Counted from the first letter of the stretch, positions 1 to 7,838 are shown. The stretch is 43,242 nucleotides of DNA from Prolixibacteraceae bacterium (GCA_018648265.1 JABGRN010000044.1:1-43242), one strand, 5' to 3'. Notes: generated by a model not told the origin, from the letters alone. Numbers and translations: made by a program.

Positions 1-66
1 CCTCATATAATGGGATAGATAAATTAAATTTGAAAACGTTTAGGACAGCTCTGATAATGGGTGTAT

Positions 67-96
67 TTTGTGAAACCAATTAAGGTGCTATTTTTG
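67..96 (+). promoter_or_regulatory. Bacteroidota-type promoter of the POT transporter gene
   Basis: TTTG at 67-70, an 18-base spacer and TATTTTTG at 89-96 fit the Bacteroidota -33/-7 pattern (TTTG, about 19 bases, TAnnTTTG). It predicts a transcript start near 103, about 20 bases before the ATG at 123. The spacer is one base short of the usual 19. Confidence 0.5.
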
Positions 97-122
97 TTGA
101 CTTAATTTCTTTAAATTATAAT

Positions 123-1499
123 ATGGAACAGAAAGAAGGCTGGAAATTCTCCAAGGCATTTTGGGTGGCCAACACGGTAGAATTATTTGAACGTGCAGCA
201 TACTATGGCGTGTTTATCGTAATTACACTTTATTTGTCCCGGATTCTTGGTTTTGGCGATATTGAAGCAGCGGCAATTGCAGGTGTTTTTCAAGCAATGC
301 TTTACTTATTGCCTACATTTGCAGGTGGTTATGCCGACAAACTTGGATTTCGAAAATCGTTAATGTTAGCATTTGGCTTATTAACATTGGGTTATGCGGG
401 GATGGGGATTTTGCCAACTGTGTTGGAATCAGCAGGATTAGTTAAGTATGGCGATACTACTTTATTTAGCGGCTTAGATACTTCTTCGTCAAAATATGCG
501 ATAATTCCGGTGATGGCACTTATTGTTTTGGGTGGGGCATTCATAAAATCGGTAATTACCGGAACAGTTGCCAAAGAAACCACCAAAGAGAACAGGGCAC
601 GTGGTTATAGTATTTTTTACGCCATGGTAAATATAGGGGCTTTTTCGGGCAAGACTATTGTAAAACCTTTGCGCGAAGCCATGGGAAATACAGGTCTTAT
701 TTGGATTAGTTATTTCTCTGCGGCCATGACTTTACTTGGATTAATTGTAGTATTTCTATGGTTTAGAAGCAATCAAAATCAAGGTGAAGGTAAAACTACC
801 CGTGAAATATTTGACGGATTTATCAGGGTCATTTTTAATGTTCGTTTGTTGGTATTAATATTAATAATTACAGGATTTTGGATGGTTCAAACGCAAATGT
901 ATGCAACAATGCCAAAATATGTGTTGCGTTTGGCCGGAGAAGGAGCTTCTCCATCGTGGTACGCTAATGTAAATCCCTTAGTTGTATTCTTGACGGTTGG
1001 TTTTGTTACTCATTTTTTGCGAAAAAGAACCGCATTGTTTAGTATGACTGTAGGAATGATTATTATGCCTGTTTCGGCTTTGTTTATGGCTTCAGGAAAT
1101 TTGGTGTCGGGAAATATATTAGGGATGCACCCGGTTGCATTTATGATGGTTATTGGAATTGCATTCCAGGGTTTTGCCGAAACGTTTATTTCTCCTCGAT
1201 ATTTAGAGTATTTTTCTTTTCAAGCCCCAAAAGGTGAGGAAGGGTTATATCTGGGATTTAGCCATTTACACTCATTTCTTTCATCTATTTTTGGTTTTAT
1301 TATGTCGGGGGTTTTGTTGGATCGTTATTGTCCCGATCCCCGTTTGTTTGCTTCGCAGGCTGAATGGGAAATTGCAGCGTCAAATGCTCATTATATATGG
1401 TATTTCTTTGTAGGAATTGCCTTAATATCAGCAATCGCGTTAATTGTTTACGGACGGGTGGTAGGAAGAATAGACAGTAAAAAGCAAATTTCAGTTTAA
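123..1499 (+). CDS. POT/PTR2-family (MFS) proton-coupled peptide transporter
   Basis: A 458-residue polytopic inner-membrane protein with about 12 hydrophobic segments. Residues 20-29 read ELFERAAYYG, which matches the E-R-x-x-Y-Y-G signature of the first helix of proton-dependent oligopeptide transporters. The FYAMVNIGAFSG stretch near residue 162 matches the second POT signature. Known members import di- and tripeptides with protons; the substrate here is not known, and some Bacteroidota members of this group are only distantly related to characterised peptide carriers. It has its own promoter and stands alone before tRNA-Leu. The ATG start gives a short cytoplasmic N-terminus before helix 1, as usual for the family. 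Confidence 0.85.
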   Translation: MEQKEGWKFSKAFWVANTVELFERAAYYGVFIVITLYLSRILGFGDIEAAAIAGVFQAMLYLLPTFAGGYADKLGFRKSLMLAFGLLTLGYAGMGILPTVLESAGLVKYGDTTLFSGLDTSSSKYAIIPVMALIVLGGAFIKSVITGTVAKETTKENRARGYSIFYAMVNIGAFSGKTIVKPLREAMGNTGLIWISYFSAAMTLLGLIVVFLWFRSNQNQGEGKTTREIFDGFIRVIFNVRLLVLILIITGFWMVQTQMYATMPKYVLRLAGEGASPSWYANVNPLVVFLTVGFVTHFLRKRTALFSMTVGMIIMPVSALFMASGNLVSGNILGMHPVAFMMVIGIAFQGFAETFISPRYLEYFSFQAPKGEEGLYLGFSHLHSFLSSIFGFIMSGVLLDRYCPDPRLFASQAEWEIAASNAHYIWYFFVGIALISAIALIVYGRVVGRIDSKKQISV

Positions 1500-1502
1500 T
1501 AT

Positions 1503-1533
1503 TTTGTTGATTGATATGAAATAGTTAGTTTTG
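1503..1533 (+). promoter_or_regulatory. Promoter of tRNA-Leu
   Basis: TTTG at 1503-1506, exactly 19 bases, then TAGTTTTG at 1526-1533: a perfect match to the Bacteroidota consensus. Predicted transcription starts about 1540, some 18 bases before the mature tRNA. It is the cleanest reference for the promoter type used in this window. Confidence 0.75.
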
Positions 1534-1557
1534 CACACCAATTTCCACAAATGGAAA

Positions 1558-1641
1558 GCCCGGATGGCGGAATTGGTAGACGCGCTGGATTCAAAATCCA
1601 GTTTCTGCAAGGAAGTGTGGGTTCGATTCCCACTCCGGGTA
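1558..1641 (+). tRNA. tRNA-Leu (anticodon CAA)
   Basis: A cloverleaf can be drawn by hand. The acceptor stem is GCCCGGA paired with TCCGGGT (first pair G-U). The D-loop contains GGTAGAC, the anticodon arm is CTGGA/TCCAG around a seven-base loop with anticodon CAA at 1592-1594, and there is a long variable arm and a GTTCGATTC T-loop. The long variable arm and CAA anticodon give leucine. The 3' CCA is not encoded. A rho-independent terminator follows directly. Confidence 0.97.
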
Positions 1642-1644
1642 CAA

Positions 1645-1687
1645 AAGAACCGCCTAACTGGTTGTCAGTTAGGCGGTTCTTGTTTTT
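1645..1687 (+). terminator. Rho-independent terminator after tRNA-Leu
   Basis: A perfect 16-bp stem (1645-1660 with 1666-1681), loop GTTGT, followed by GTTTTT. The stem core is CCGCCTAACTG, GC-rich for this DNA. It starts four bases after the tRNA discriminator base. Confidence 0.93.
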
Positions 1688-1754
1688 AAAGAAAAGGGTG
1701 ACGAGAAAATTTATTAATTTTCATAGTTATTTATACAATACAATCTTAGATTTT

Positions 1755-1762
1755 TATCTTTG
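1755..1762 (+). promoter_or_regulatory. -7 element of the SGNH hydrolase gene
   Basis: TATCTTTG is a perfect -7 element. No good TTTG lies 19 bases upstream. It predicts transcription from about 1769, so an in-frame ATG at 1760 would not be in the message; this supports the ATG at 1787 as the start. Confidence 0.5.
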
Positions 1763-1786
1763 ATATTCATCCATAAATTTAAAATA

Positions 1787-2449
1787 ATGAAACAAAAAAT
1801 AATTTTTAAACTGTTTGTCCTGGGAATCTTATTACTAGGATCTTTAGCAACAAATGCCCAGGATCCAACCCGGTTCAAAAATCAGGTTGATGAGTTATTT
1901 AATGCTGAATACAATTTTAGTCCAGATAAAAAACTGGTGATTTTTACGGGAAGTTCAAGTGTTAGAATGTGGAAAGATGTTCAACAACGTTTCCCGGAAT
2001 ATAATATTATTAACAATGGTTTTGGAGGTTCACAATTTAGCGACCTCATTTATTTTTACGATGAATTAATAACAAAACGAACTCCGGAAATCTTATTTAT
2101 TTATGAAGGTGATAATGATATTGCCAGCGATAAAAAACCAAACAAAATTTTAAAGGAAGCCAAAGGATTAATTGCAAGAATTCAAAGAGATTTGCCGCAA
2201 ACAAAAGTTGTTTTTATTTCGCCAAAACCGAGTATCGCTCGCGAAAACCTGAAGAAGGATTACATTAAGCTTAACAAAAAATTAAAAAAATACTGCGAGA
2301 AACAAGAGAATCTTGAGTTTGCTGATGTGTGGAATATTATGCTCGATGAAAATGGAAATGTTTACACCGATATTTTTATCGAAGATGGCTTGCATATGAA
2401 CAAAAAAGGATACGATTTGTGGGCAAAGGTGATTGGCGAATTTTTGTAA
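1787..2449 (+). CDS. Secreted SGNH/GDSL-type hydrolase
   Basis: 220 residues. A signal peptide ends near ATNAQD (residue 25). SGNH blocks are visible: block I TGSSSVRMW (residues 54-62, probable nucleophile Ser57), block II NNGFGGSQ (oxyanion Gly), block III GDND, and block V DGLHMN carrying the catalytic Asp and His. This is the family of acyl-ester hydrolases that includes lipases and carbohydrate acetylesterases; the short single-domain form with SSSVRMW is common in Bacteroidota secreted esterases acting on platelet-activating-factor-like or acetylated sugar substrates. Substrate not known. The ATG at 1787 was chosen because it opens directly into the signal peptide and lies downstream of the -7 element. 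A strong terminator follows. Confidence 0.85.
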   Translation: MKQKIIFKLFVLGILLLGSLATNAQDPTRFKNQVDELFNAEYNFSPDKKLVIFTGSSSVRMWKDVQQRFPEYNIINNGFGGSQFSDLIYFYDELITKRTPEILFIYEGDNDIASDKKPNKILKEAKGLIARIQRDLPQTKVVFISPKPSIARENLKKDYIKLNKKLKKYCEKQENLEFADVWNIMLDENGNVYTDIFIEDGLHMNKKGYDLWAKVIGEFL

Positions 2450-2484
2450 AATGCCTTTGAAAAAATTACTTTAAATTGAACAAA

Positions 2485-2523
2485 AAAAAGATGTCATCTT
2501 TAATTAGTAGATGACATCTTTTT
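2485..2523. terminator. Bidirectional terminator
   Basis: A 15-bp perfect stem (2485-2499 with 2509-2523) with core GATGTCATCT and a nine-base loop. It has an A-run on the left and a T-run on the right, so it can stop both the SGNH gene and the convergent lipoprotein operon. Confidence 0.9.
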
Positions 2524-2535
2524 CATTTTGGTTAT

Positions 2536-2892
2536 TTAACCAACCTCTGCATGTGCTCCCCACGTTTCAAAATTTTCACTGATTGCCGGGAGCGAAACAT
2601 TTTTAATTTCGCCGGGAGCAAGATCTGTATTAGCTGTTGGCCCTAACTCCGTTCCGTTTGATAAATGTACTTCAACACGAATTTTCGATATTGCTTTGTC
2701 GGTCGTGTTTTCAATCGAGCCAACAAAAGTACTGCTTTGCGCATCGAAATAAAGTATTAACCTTACACCATTTCGAACCTCGTCAAAAGTGTCATTAATA
2801 CTAAATTGGGTTGCAGATTCTTCATCTTCACAAGAAGCTGTAAAAAGTGAAACTGCCAGGAACATTGTGAACATCAAAATAACTCTTTTCAT
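2536..2892 (-). CDS. Small lipoprotein, FxLYD-like domain, last gene of the blaI operon
   Basis: 118 residues. The signal peptide has a lipobox ending at Cys21 (FTASC), followed by an acidic EDEES stretch that favours outer-membrane sorting. Residues about 35-118 form one beta-rich domain resembling FxLYD-type modules (alternating strands, ENTTDKAI turn). It is clearly paralogous to the next gene upstream: both share DEVRNGxRLIL, the V-N/E-NTT-K core, VRVEVHLSNG and the SAHAEVG/GAHAEVG end. Here the protein stops at AEVG, so it is the core without the low-complexity tail. Function not known. It lies 91 bases after its paralogue with no clear promoter between them. Confidence 0.75.
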   Translation of the reverse strand: MKRVILMFTMFLAVSLFTASCEDEESATQFSINDTFDEVRNGVRLILYFDAQSSTFVGSIENTTDKAISKIRVEVHLSNGTELGPTANTDLAPGEIKNVSLPAISENFETWGAHAEVG

Positions 2893-2983
2893 GATTTAAA
2901 AATTTAATTGTAAATAAAAAGTGAGGTAAAATTTTATTCATGAATTTTCTGATTATTTAAGATGCTCAATTTTGATTCCTTTA

Positions 2984-3553
2984 CTATTTGTGTTCTCCCT
3001 CTTTTTCGCCACCGTGCTCGCCGCTCTCTTTTCTTTTAACACCGTGTTCTCCTTCCCCTTCACTACCGTGGCCTTCTTCTCCGCCTTCGCCATGTTCTTC
3101 GTTGCCAACTTCGGCGTGTGCCGACCAGCTTTTAAATTCTTTCTCGCTGCCTTTTAAGGTGACATCCATTTTTTCGCCCGATTTTAAATTTTTAGCGGTT
3201 GTAGGTCCTAACTCAATTCCGTTTGACAAATGAACTTCTACACGAACACGGTCTAACTCTTTTTCAGTGGTGTTTTCAACTGTTCCTTTAAAAGAATTGC
3301 TTGCTTTGTCGAAAGACAAAATTAATCGTGCACCGTTTCTAACTTCATCGTATTTGTCGCTTAAAGAAAACTGGGTTCCATCTTCTTCACCTTCCCCTTC
3401 ACCGCCTTTTTCGCGAGAATGTTCCCCTCGCTCACTACTTTCATGGCTCTCTCCACTTTCTTTTTTTTCTCTGCTCTGACCTGTGCAACTTGTACTTGCA
3501 ATTACCGCAGAAAAAAAGAATACTGCGATGAATGACTTTAAAATGATTTTCAT
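2984..3553 (-). CDS. Lipoprotein with His/Glu/Gly-rich segments around an FxLYD-like domain
   Basis: 189 residues with a lipobox Cys23 (ASTSC). Residues about 30-60 are rich in Glu, Gly, Ser and His. Residues about 61-150 are the same beta-domain as in the downstream paralogue, ending SAHAEVG. A tail of about 40 residues is almost only His, Glu, Gly and Lys (repeats such as EHGEGGEEGHG and GEHGGEKEGEHK). Such segments can bind divalent metal ions; this is inference from composition. Only 37 bases separate it from the stop of the blaR-like gene, so it should be part of the BlaI-controlled unit. It may be a surface or periplasmic metal buffer or envelope-stress protein; no function is established. 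Confidence 0.78.
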   Translation of the reverse strand: MKIILKSFIAVFFFSAVIASTSCTGQSREKKESGESHESSERGEHSREKGGEGEGEEDGTQFSLSDKYDEVRNGARLILSFDKASNSFKGTVENTTEKELDRVRVEVHLSNGIELGPTTAKNLKSGEKMDVTLKGSEKEFKSWSAHAEVGNEEHGEGGEEGHGSEGEGEHGVKRKESGEHGGEKEGEHK

Positions 3554-3590
3554 TTTTTCACTTTTAATTGTTTAAGAAATAATTTATTAA

Positions 3591-4571
3591 TTACTTGTTA
3601 TTTTTTGCTTTGCGATGTTCTTCGTTTCTTATTGTGTAATTTTTTCCTTTTTCATTTTCGTGATTTTCAATCCTAGTTGATTGATGTTCTTCTGAATAAT
3701 TCGAAGACAAAGTTCTATCAGACAACAAAAAAACTAAGGCTATTAAAACAGGGAGGATAATTAGCTTTTTTAGTAAAATAGCTTTTCGGGATTTTGTATT
3801 TCCCATCATAATTAGTCGCTTTCTCGTCAAGCCAAAATTTAAGTTACTCGACAAAACAGAATGATTCTGTACGGATATATTTGCTAAAAGTAATTGCTGA
3901 TACTTGTTGATGTTTTTATGATGAAAAATTGTGTTTTCATCAGCAAGGTATTCGTGATTTAAACGAACTGCTCTTTTCAATAAAAGCAGAAACGGATTGA
4001 ACCAAAAGATTATTTGTAAAAATTCCAGAATCAGAATATCAAAAGTGTGTTTTTGACTTACGTGTGAAATTTCGTGAGTGAACAATTCTTCTTCAATTTT
4101 ACCTGATTCATAATCGTTTTGAGTAATAAAAATGTAATTTAGAAATGTATGCGGAAGTACTTTTTCTTTCAGTAAAATCAGTTTCGAATTTTTAAAATCT
4201 ACTTTCGGATTATTCCTGATTTTTAAACTAATTTGACGAATATTTTTAATGAACCGAAATAATAGTATGCTACTAATTACAAGGTAAAAACCAACAAAAT
4301 AGGAGAAAAATTCGCCGTATTTTTCAATGCTTAAATTAGAACTATTAAATGGATTTTCTGAAATATGTTCTGAATTCATTCCGCCAATTAAAAATTCAAC
4401 GAGTGAGTGTTCGGCGTAAATATTCAGCGTCGGAATTAGCAATGAAAAAACAACACTGCCAATTAAATAAAAACGGTTAAAACAGTGCATTTTTTCTTTT
4501 TCTAAAAAGAGAATATAAAATATAAGGAATGCACCCAGCCCGAGAATCGATTTAAAAATATAAAGAATCAT
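3591..4571 (-). CDS. M56 (BlaR1-like) membrane metallopeptidase
   Basis: 326 residues. Hydrophobic segments lie near residues 3-22, 35-50, 88-108 and 180-200. The zinc site is HEISH at 166-170 with the second conserved block NHEYLAD at 205-211, the BlaR1/MecR1 arrangement. A further membrane segment lies near 270-285, followed by a basic, Glu/Asn/His-rich end of about 40 residues. The C-terminal penicillin-binding sensor domain of true BlaR1 is absent, as in many Bacteroidota M56 proteins, so the signal is not evidently a beta-lactam. The known role of the family is to sense an envelope signal and trigger cleavage of the partner repressor. The start overlaps the end of blaI by four bases (ATGA), implying translational coupling. 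Confidence 0.87.
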   Translation of the reverse strand: MILYIFKSILGLGAFLIFYILFLEKEKMHCFNRFYLIGSVVFSLLIPTLNIYAEHSLVEFLIGGMNSEHISENPFNSSNLSIEKYGEFFSYFVGFYLVISSILLFRFIKNIRQISLKIRNNPKVDFKNSKLILLKEKVLPHTFLNYIFITQNDYESGKIEEELFTHEISHVSQKHTFDILILEFLQIIFWFNPFLLLLKRAVRLNHEYLADENTIFHHKNINKYQQLLLANISVQNHSVLSSNLNFGLTRKRLIMMGNTKSRKAILLKKLIILPVLIALVFLLSDRTLSSNYSEEHQSTRIENHENEKGKNYTIRNEEHRKAKNNK

Positions 4572-4939
4572 TTTTGTTGCTTTTTAATTTGAGTGTCAAT
4601 AATTTTGCGCAGCTCTTCCAGCTCGGAAGTTGTCATGTTAGTTTTAGAAGTAAAAAAAGAGGCAAATTGCGAAGTTGAATCGTTAAAAAAGTTCTTAATC
4701 AAACCATTTAAATGATTGGAAAAATAGTCGCCCTTTTTTACAAGCGGATAGTATTCTCTCGATTTTCCGTAAAGTTTATATGCAACAAAACCTTTATCGG
4801 CCATTCGCTTTAAAAGTGTTGCAACCGTTGTTGTTGCGGGTTTTGGGTTGGGGTAAGCATCAAGCAAATCTTTCATGAAAGCTTTTTTACAGCTCCACAA
4901 ATATTGCATCAATTGCTCTTCTGTTTTCGACAAATTCAT
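4568..4939 (-). CDS. BlaI/MecI/CopY-family repressor
   Basis: 123 residues from the ATG at 4939; a GTG seven codons earlier lies next to the operator-like dyad and is less likely. The winged helix spans about residues 1-75: NLSKTEEQLMQYLW, then KPATTTVATLLKRMADKGFV as recognition helix and wing start. The C-terminal part (residues 80-123) is the dimerisation helix region. Family members bind dyads over their own promoter and are released after proteolysis by the paired M56 peptidase. The downstream blaR-like gene overlaps it, and the two lipoproteins follow. The first gene of a four-gene unit, with a very good promoter and dyad upstream. Confidence 0.88.
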   Translation of the reverse strand: MNLSKTEEQLMQYLWSCKKAFMKDLLDAYPNPKPATTTVATLLKRMADKGFVAYKLYGKSREYYPLVKKGDYFSNHLNGLIKNFFNDSTSQFASFFTSKTNMTTSELEELRKIIDTQIKKQQK

Positions 4940-4959
4940 CTCTACGTTTTTAGAACACA

Positions 4960-4995
4960 CTCTACAAACATAGAGATAAAAACTATAGATGCAAA
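4960..4995 (-). promoter_or_regulatory. blaI promoter with overlapping operator-like dyad
   Basis: On the minus strand TTTG (4995-4992), exactly 19 bases, then TATGTTTG (4972-4965): a perfect Bacteroidota promoter. The -7 element lies inside the dyad CTCTATGTTTGTAGAG (4975-4960), arms CTCTA/TAGAG. A repressor bound there would cover the -7 element and the start point. The inner part partly resembles the TACAnnTGTA core of known BlaI/MecI sites. Autoregulation by the adjacent blaI product is inferred. Confidence 0.65.
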
Positions 4996-5101
4996 TACTA
5001 ACTAAAATTTTAACTTTTCTTTAACTTTTTTCAAAGAGTTAAATCTCCTTTTATGATTTTTATAAGTCATATAAAAATTAAACACATCCAAATTTTGTCA
5101 A

Positions 5102-6208
5102 TTATTCAGGTTTTAACTTTAGCAGCGCTATTTCACTTTTGGTACCAACTCGCATTGGCGGGCCAAAAGTTCCTGCTCCTTGCGACACAAAAATCTGTGT
5201 TCCTTTAAAATTGTGCAAGCCTTTGTTGTATGCAAAAAGAAGATTGGCAATGTATTTAATTGGGAATAGCTGACCTGCATGTGTATGACCCGCCAGATAC
5301 AAATCTACTCCGTGTTGATTGGCGTATTTAATTCCGTCGGGACTGTGATGCAGCAAAACAGTTGGTTTCTCTTTAAAAATATTAAGGGTAGAAAGTACAT
5401 TTTTTATTGTATGTCCATTATCGTTTACGTGCATATTAAACGATTCGCTGTCGGCCCGCATGTGGTTTAATCCAATAATTTGCAGTTCACTAAAATGGGT
5501 GACTTCGTTTTCAAGTACATCAACACCACTTTCGCGTAGATATTTCTTTATGGTTTGTATACCCGAATAATTATCGTGGTTTCCTTCCACAAAATAAACC
5601 GGGGCATTTAATTGTGTTAGTGGGACTAATTCTTCCATTGTCAGATTTATCCTGCCATCAAATAAATCGCCGGTAATAAAAACAACATCTACATTTTGTT
5701 CGTTGGTTTTATCGACAATTCGTTGAAGAAAATTTTTCCCGCGGAAATGTCCAATGTGAATATCGGAAAGGTGCATTGCACGAATTTCACTGCTTATTCC
5801 TTTAATTGAAATTTCTTGTTGAGTGACCTGAATATTCCATGAATTAAGAATTCCACCCAAAGAAATTGCAGCTGTTAAAACGATAGCTGAAATTCCGTAA
5901 GTTTTGGGTGGAAAATTTGTGAATAGTTGAACTAAATTTACCAACAAAACTGATAATACAAGATAAAGTAGAACACCCATTGTTATTGCAGCCAGCATAT
6001 AAATAAAGCTTCCGAAGCCATTTGTTGTGTTCGATAAAGGAAGTACTCCAAAAATCATTAAAATAGTTAATCCTGGAAATATAAAATAAAGAATTTTGGT
6101 GTTTTCAATGCTAAAATAAAAATTGAAGCGACGGGATAAATAAATGTTTACTCCAACCAAAATTCCTATAAAAACGATAAAAAAAAGGAGTGGAAAAAAT
6201 TGTCTCAT
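5102..6208 (-). CDS. Membrane-anchored calcineurin-type metallophosphoesterase
   Basis: 368 residues. The N-terminal third has four or so membrane helices (about residues 5-22, 38-58, 66-96, 104-122). The catalytic domain follows with all family motifs: SDIH (148-151), GDLFDG (180-185), GNHDN (209-213), LLHHSP near 285 and GHTHAGQ near 308. This is the YkuE/YaeI type, whose known members are UDP-diacylglucosamine- or lipid-associated phosphohydrolases or of unknown substrate. The catalytic domain after an even number of helices should face the cytoplasm if the N-terminus does. Gene stands alone, 62 bases downstream of the SDR gene. Confidence 0.85.
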   Translation of the reverse strand: MRQFFPLLFFIVFIGILVGVNIYLSRRFNFYFSIENTKILYFIFPGLTILMIFGVLPLSNTTNGFGSFIYMLAAITMGVLLYLVLSVLLVNLVQLFTNFPPKTYGISAIVLTAAISLGGILNSWNIQVTQQEISIKGISSEIRAMHLSDIHIGHFRGKNFLQRIVDKTNEQNVDVVFITGDLFDGRINLTMEELVPLTQLNAPVYFVEGNHDNYSGIQTIKKYLRESGVDVLENEVTHFSELQIIGLNHMRADSESFNMHVNDNGHTIKNVLSTLNIFKEKPTVLLHHSPDGIKYANQHGVDLYLAGHTHAGQLFPIKYIANLLFAYNKGLHNFKGTQIFVSQGAGTFGPPMRVGTKSEIALLKLKPE

Positions 6209-6270
6209 TGTTTTAAATGGTTGTATGAAATTGCAAATCTTTCGACTAAATACTAACTACTAATTACTAT

Positions 6271-7050
6271 TTATTTTACTTCCTGCATTTGCCGAATTTG
6301 TTTTAACACCATTTTCTTCGGTGAAAAGGGTATCATTGACATCATCAGTTTCTGCGAAAAAGTCAATCCGGAGATAACATCAAGTTTCCCTTTTATCATT
6401 CCGTTGTAGCCATCTTCGGCAACTCCACGAGCACTAACTGTCTTTTTGAACATATCGGTTTTGTCCATTCCCGAAACTGCGCCAAATTCAGTTTCTGTAG
6501 CTCCCGGCATCAGGTTGGTTACGGTAACATTTGTGTCGTGTAATTCTTCTGCAATGGCATTACTGAAAAATGTAACATAAGCTTTTGTTGCAAAATAAAC
6601 CGCTTGCAGTGGACCGGGCATAAAACTAGCCGTTGACGAAACGTTTAAAATTTTACCTTCGTTTCTTTTTACAAAGTCGGGCAAGAAAAATCGTGTTAAA
6701 GCTGTTAATGCAATAATATTTAGGTTAATCATAGCAAGGTCTAGTTCCCATTCTCTTTCATGGAATTTTCCCAGTCCGCCAAAACCAGCATTATTAATTA
6801 GATAATCTATTTCTATACCTGCGTTTTTAACTTCTTCGTAAATTTCTTTTGGTGCTTCCGGTAAACCAAGGTCTTTGGCAATTACCAACACTTCTACTGA
6901 ATATTTTTTCTCCAGTTCTGTTTTTAAACCATCCAGTTTATCTTTGCTTCTGGCAACAATTATTAAGTCGCCACCTTTTTCGGCATGAATATTTGCCAAC
7001 TCTTTTCCGATGCCTGTCGAGGCGCCGGTTATTAATGCTACATTCTTCAT
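6271..7050 (-). CDS. Short-chain dehydrogenase/reductase, DltE/YqjQ-like
   Basis: 259 residues, the usual length of a classical SDR. The Rossmann start is TGASTGIGKEL (residues 8-18), then NNAG near 89, the catalytic Ser in NVSSTASF near 140 and the YFATK catalytic Tyr/Lys near 155. Arg in VARSKDKL after strand 2 suggests NADP(H) preference. The substrate is not evident. It follows the TetR gene by 75 bases in the same direction and has the same 16-bp motif upstream as that gene, so the TetR protein probably controls both. Confidence 0.87.
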   Translation of the reverse strand: MKNVALITGASTGIGKELANIHAEKGGDLIIVARSKDKLDGLKTELEKKYSVEVLVIAKDLGLPEAPKEIYEEVKNAGIEIDYLINNAGFGGLGKFHEREWELDLAMINLNIIALTALTRFFLPDFVKRNEGKILNVSSTASFMPGPLQAVYFATKAYVTFFSNAIAEELHDTNVTVTNLMPGATETEFGAVSGMDKTDMFKKTVSARGVAEDGYNGMIKGKLDVISGLTFSQKLMMSMIPFSPKKMVLKQIRQMQEVK

Positions 7051-7087
7051 TTTAATATTTTAAATTGTTTTTGATAATCATTTTTAC

Positions 7088-7103
7088 GTGAGTACTTACT
7101 TGC
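7088..7103 (-). promoter_or_regulatory. Candidate TetR operator before the SDR gene
   Basis: Minus strand GCAAGTAAGTACTCAC, 38 bases upstream of the SDR start. It matches 13 of 16 bases with GCAAGTGATTACTTAC just upstream of the tetR start. Both are imperfect dyads. Shared placement suggests one regulator for both genes. Confidence 0.5.
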
Positions 7104-7108
7104 AATGG

Positions 7109-7128
7109 TGAACAAATTTTTTTGTTCA
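7109..7128. repeat. Perfect 8-bp dyad at the end of the tetR gene
   Basis: TGAACAAA, four T, TTTGTTCA. The right arm includes the tetR stop codon (TCA on the plus strand, 7126-7128). It may be a weak attenuator between tetR and the SDR gene, or a protein-binding site. On RNA it has no GC in the stem beyond two pairs, so terminator function is doubtful. Confidence 0.4.
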
Positions 7129-7647
7129 AAGTTCATATTTTCTTAAAAGGAACTGAATCATCTCCGTTGGATTTAGACTTGAACCTTTTAGAACAGCAGA
7201 ACCCATTCCATCGATAAATAGAATTAATAACTGGGCTTCCATTTTCGGTGATTCATATTTTAATTTTTGGAATGCATTTGTTAAAGCCATTTTTAATGGC
7301 TCCATCTTTTTGTCGCTATTGATTTCCAGTTCCCACTTCAACTTAAATTGCAATTTCCAGAAATCATAGTCGGAAACATCAATTTTACTGGTCATTTCAA
7401 TTGTTTTTCGGATAACTTGTTTTGGCTCCGATTCCATTACAATATCAACAAACAAAGTCTTCATCTTATTTTCTCCCACTGCAAGTATGGCATACAATAG
7501 TCCCTCTTTGTTTCCAAAATGCCTAAAAATTAATCCTTCAGAAACACCTGCTAATTTTGCTACTTTGCTGGTTGATGTCGCGTGGTATCCTTCTTTTGCA
7601 AACAATTGCAAAGCTGCCCGTAATATTTTTTCTTGCTTCTCAGTCAT
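7126..7647 (-). CDS. TetR-family transcriptional regulator
   Basis: 173 residues, slightly shorter than the common 190-210. The N-terminal HTH is typical: EKILRAALQLFAKEGYHATS (residues 5-24), then KVAKLAGVSEGLIFRHFGNKEGLL, where GLIFRHFGNKE is the recognition helix and following turn. The ligand domain (residues 60-173) is helical and not assignable. Upstream is a promoter whose start region is covered by the 16-bp motif shared with the SDR gene, so autoregulation and control of the SDR gene are likely. Confidence 0.88.
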   Translation of the reverse strand: MTEKQEKILRAALQLFAKEGYHATSTSKVAKLAGVSEGLIFRHFGNKEGLLYAILAVGENKMKTLFVDIVMESEPKQVIRKTIEMTSKIDVSDYDFWKLQFKLKWELEINSDKKMEPLKMALTNAFQKLKYESPKMEAQLLILFIDGMGSAVLKGSSLNPTEMIQFLLRKYEL

Positions 7648-7654
7648 AACAAAT

Positions 7655-7699
7655 GTAAGTAATCACTTGCAAAAATATGGTTATTTTTTAATATCCCAA
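7655..7699 (-). promoter_or_regulatory. tetR promoter with candidate operator
   Basis: Minus strand: CTTG (7700-7697, supplying the TTG of the -33), 19 bases, then TATTTTTG (7677-7670), a perfect -7. The motif GCAAGTGATTACTTAC (7670-7655) begins at the last base of the -7 and covers the predicted transcript start. It is the better conserved copy of the motif before the SDR gene. Confidence 0.55.
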
Positions 7700-7838
7700 G
7701 TTTTTAGTGAGAATTTTTTTATCCTTACACAAATAATCTTAGCTATTTTGAGGAACAAAAATTGAGCAAGTTCTTAACTCAAAGCGGTTTGGTTTCAGAG
7801 TAGAATATTTTAATGAATGTTATAAATTAGATTGACGA

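Noticed and set aside
2972-3479. Several Pro/Ser/Phe-rich frames opposite the His/Glu-rich lipoprotein
   Set aside because: They are the complement of the low-complexity GAA/GGC/CAC codons and have no domain.
2536-4960. Beta-lactamase resistance locus
   Set aside because: The blaR-like protein lacks the penicillin-sensor domain, and no beta-lactamase or PBP gene is present.
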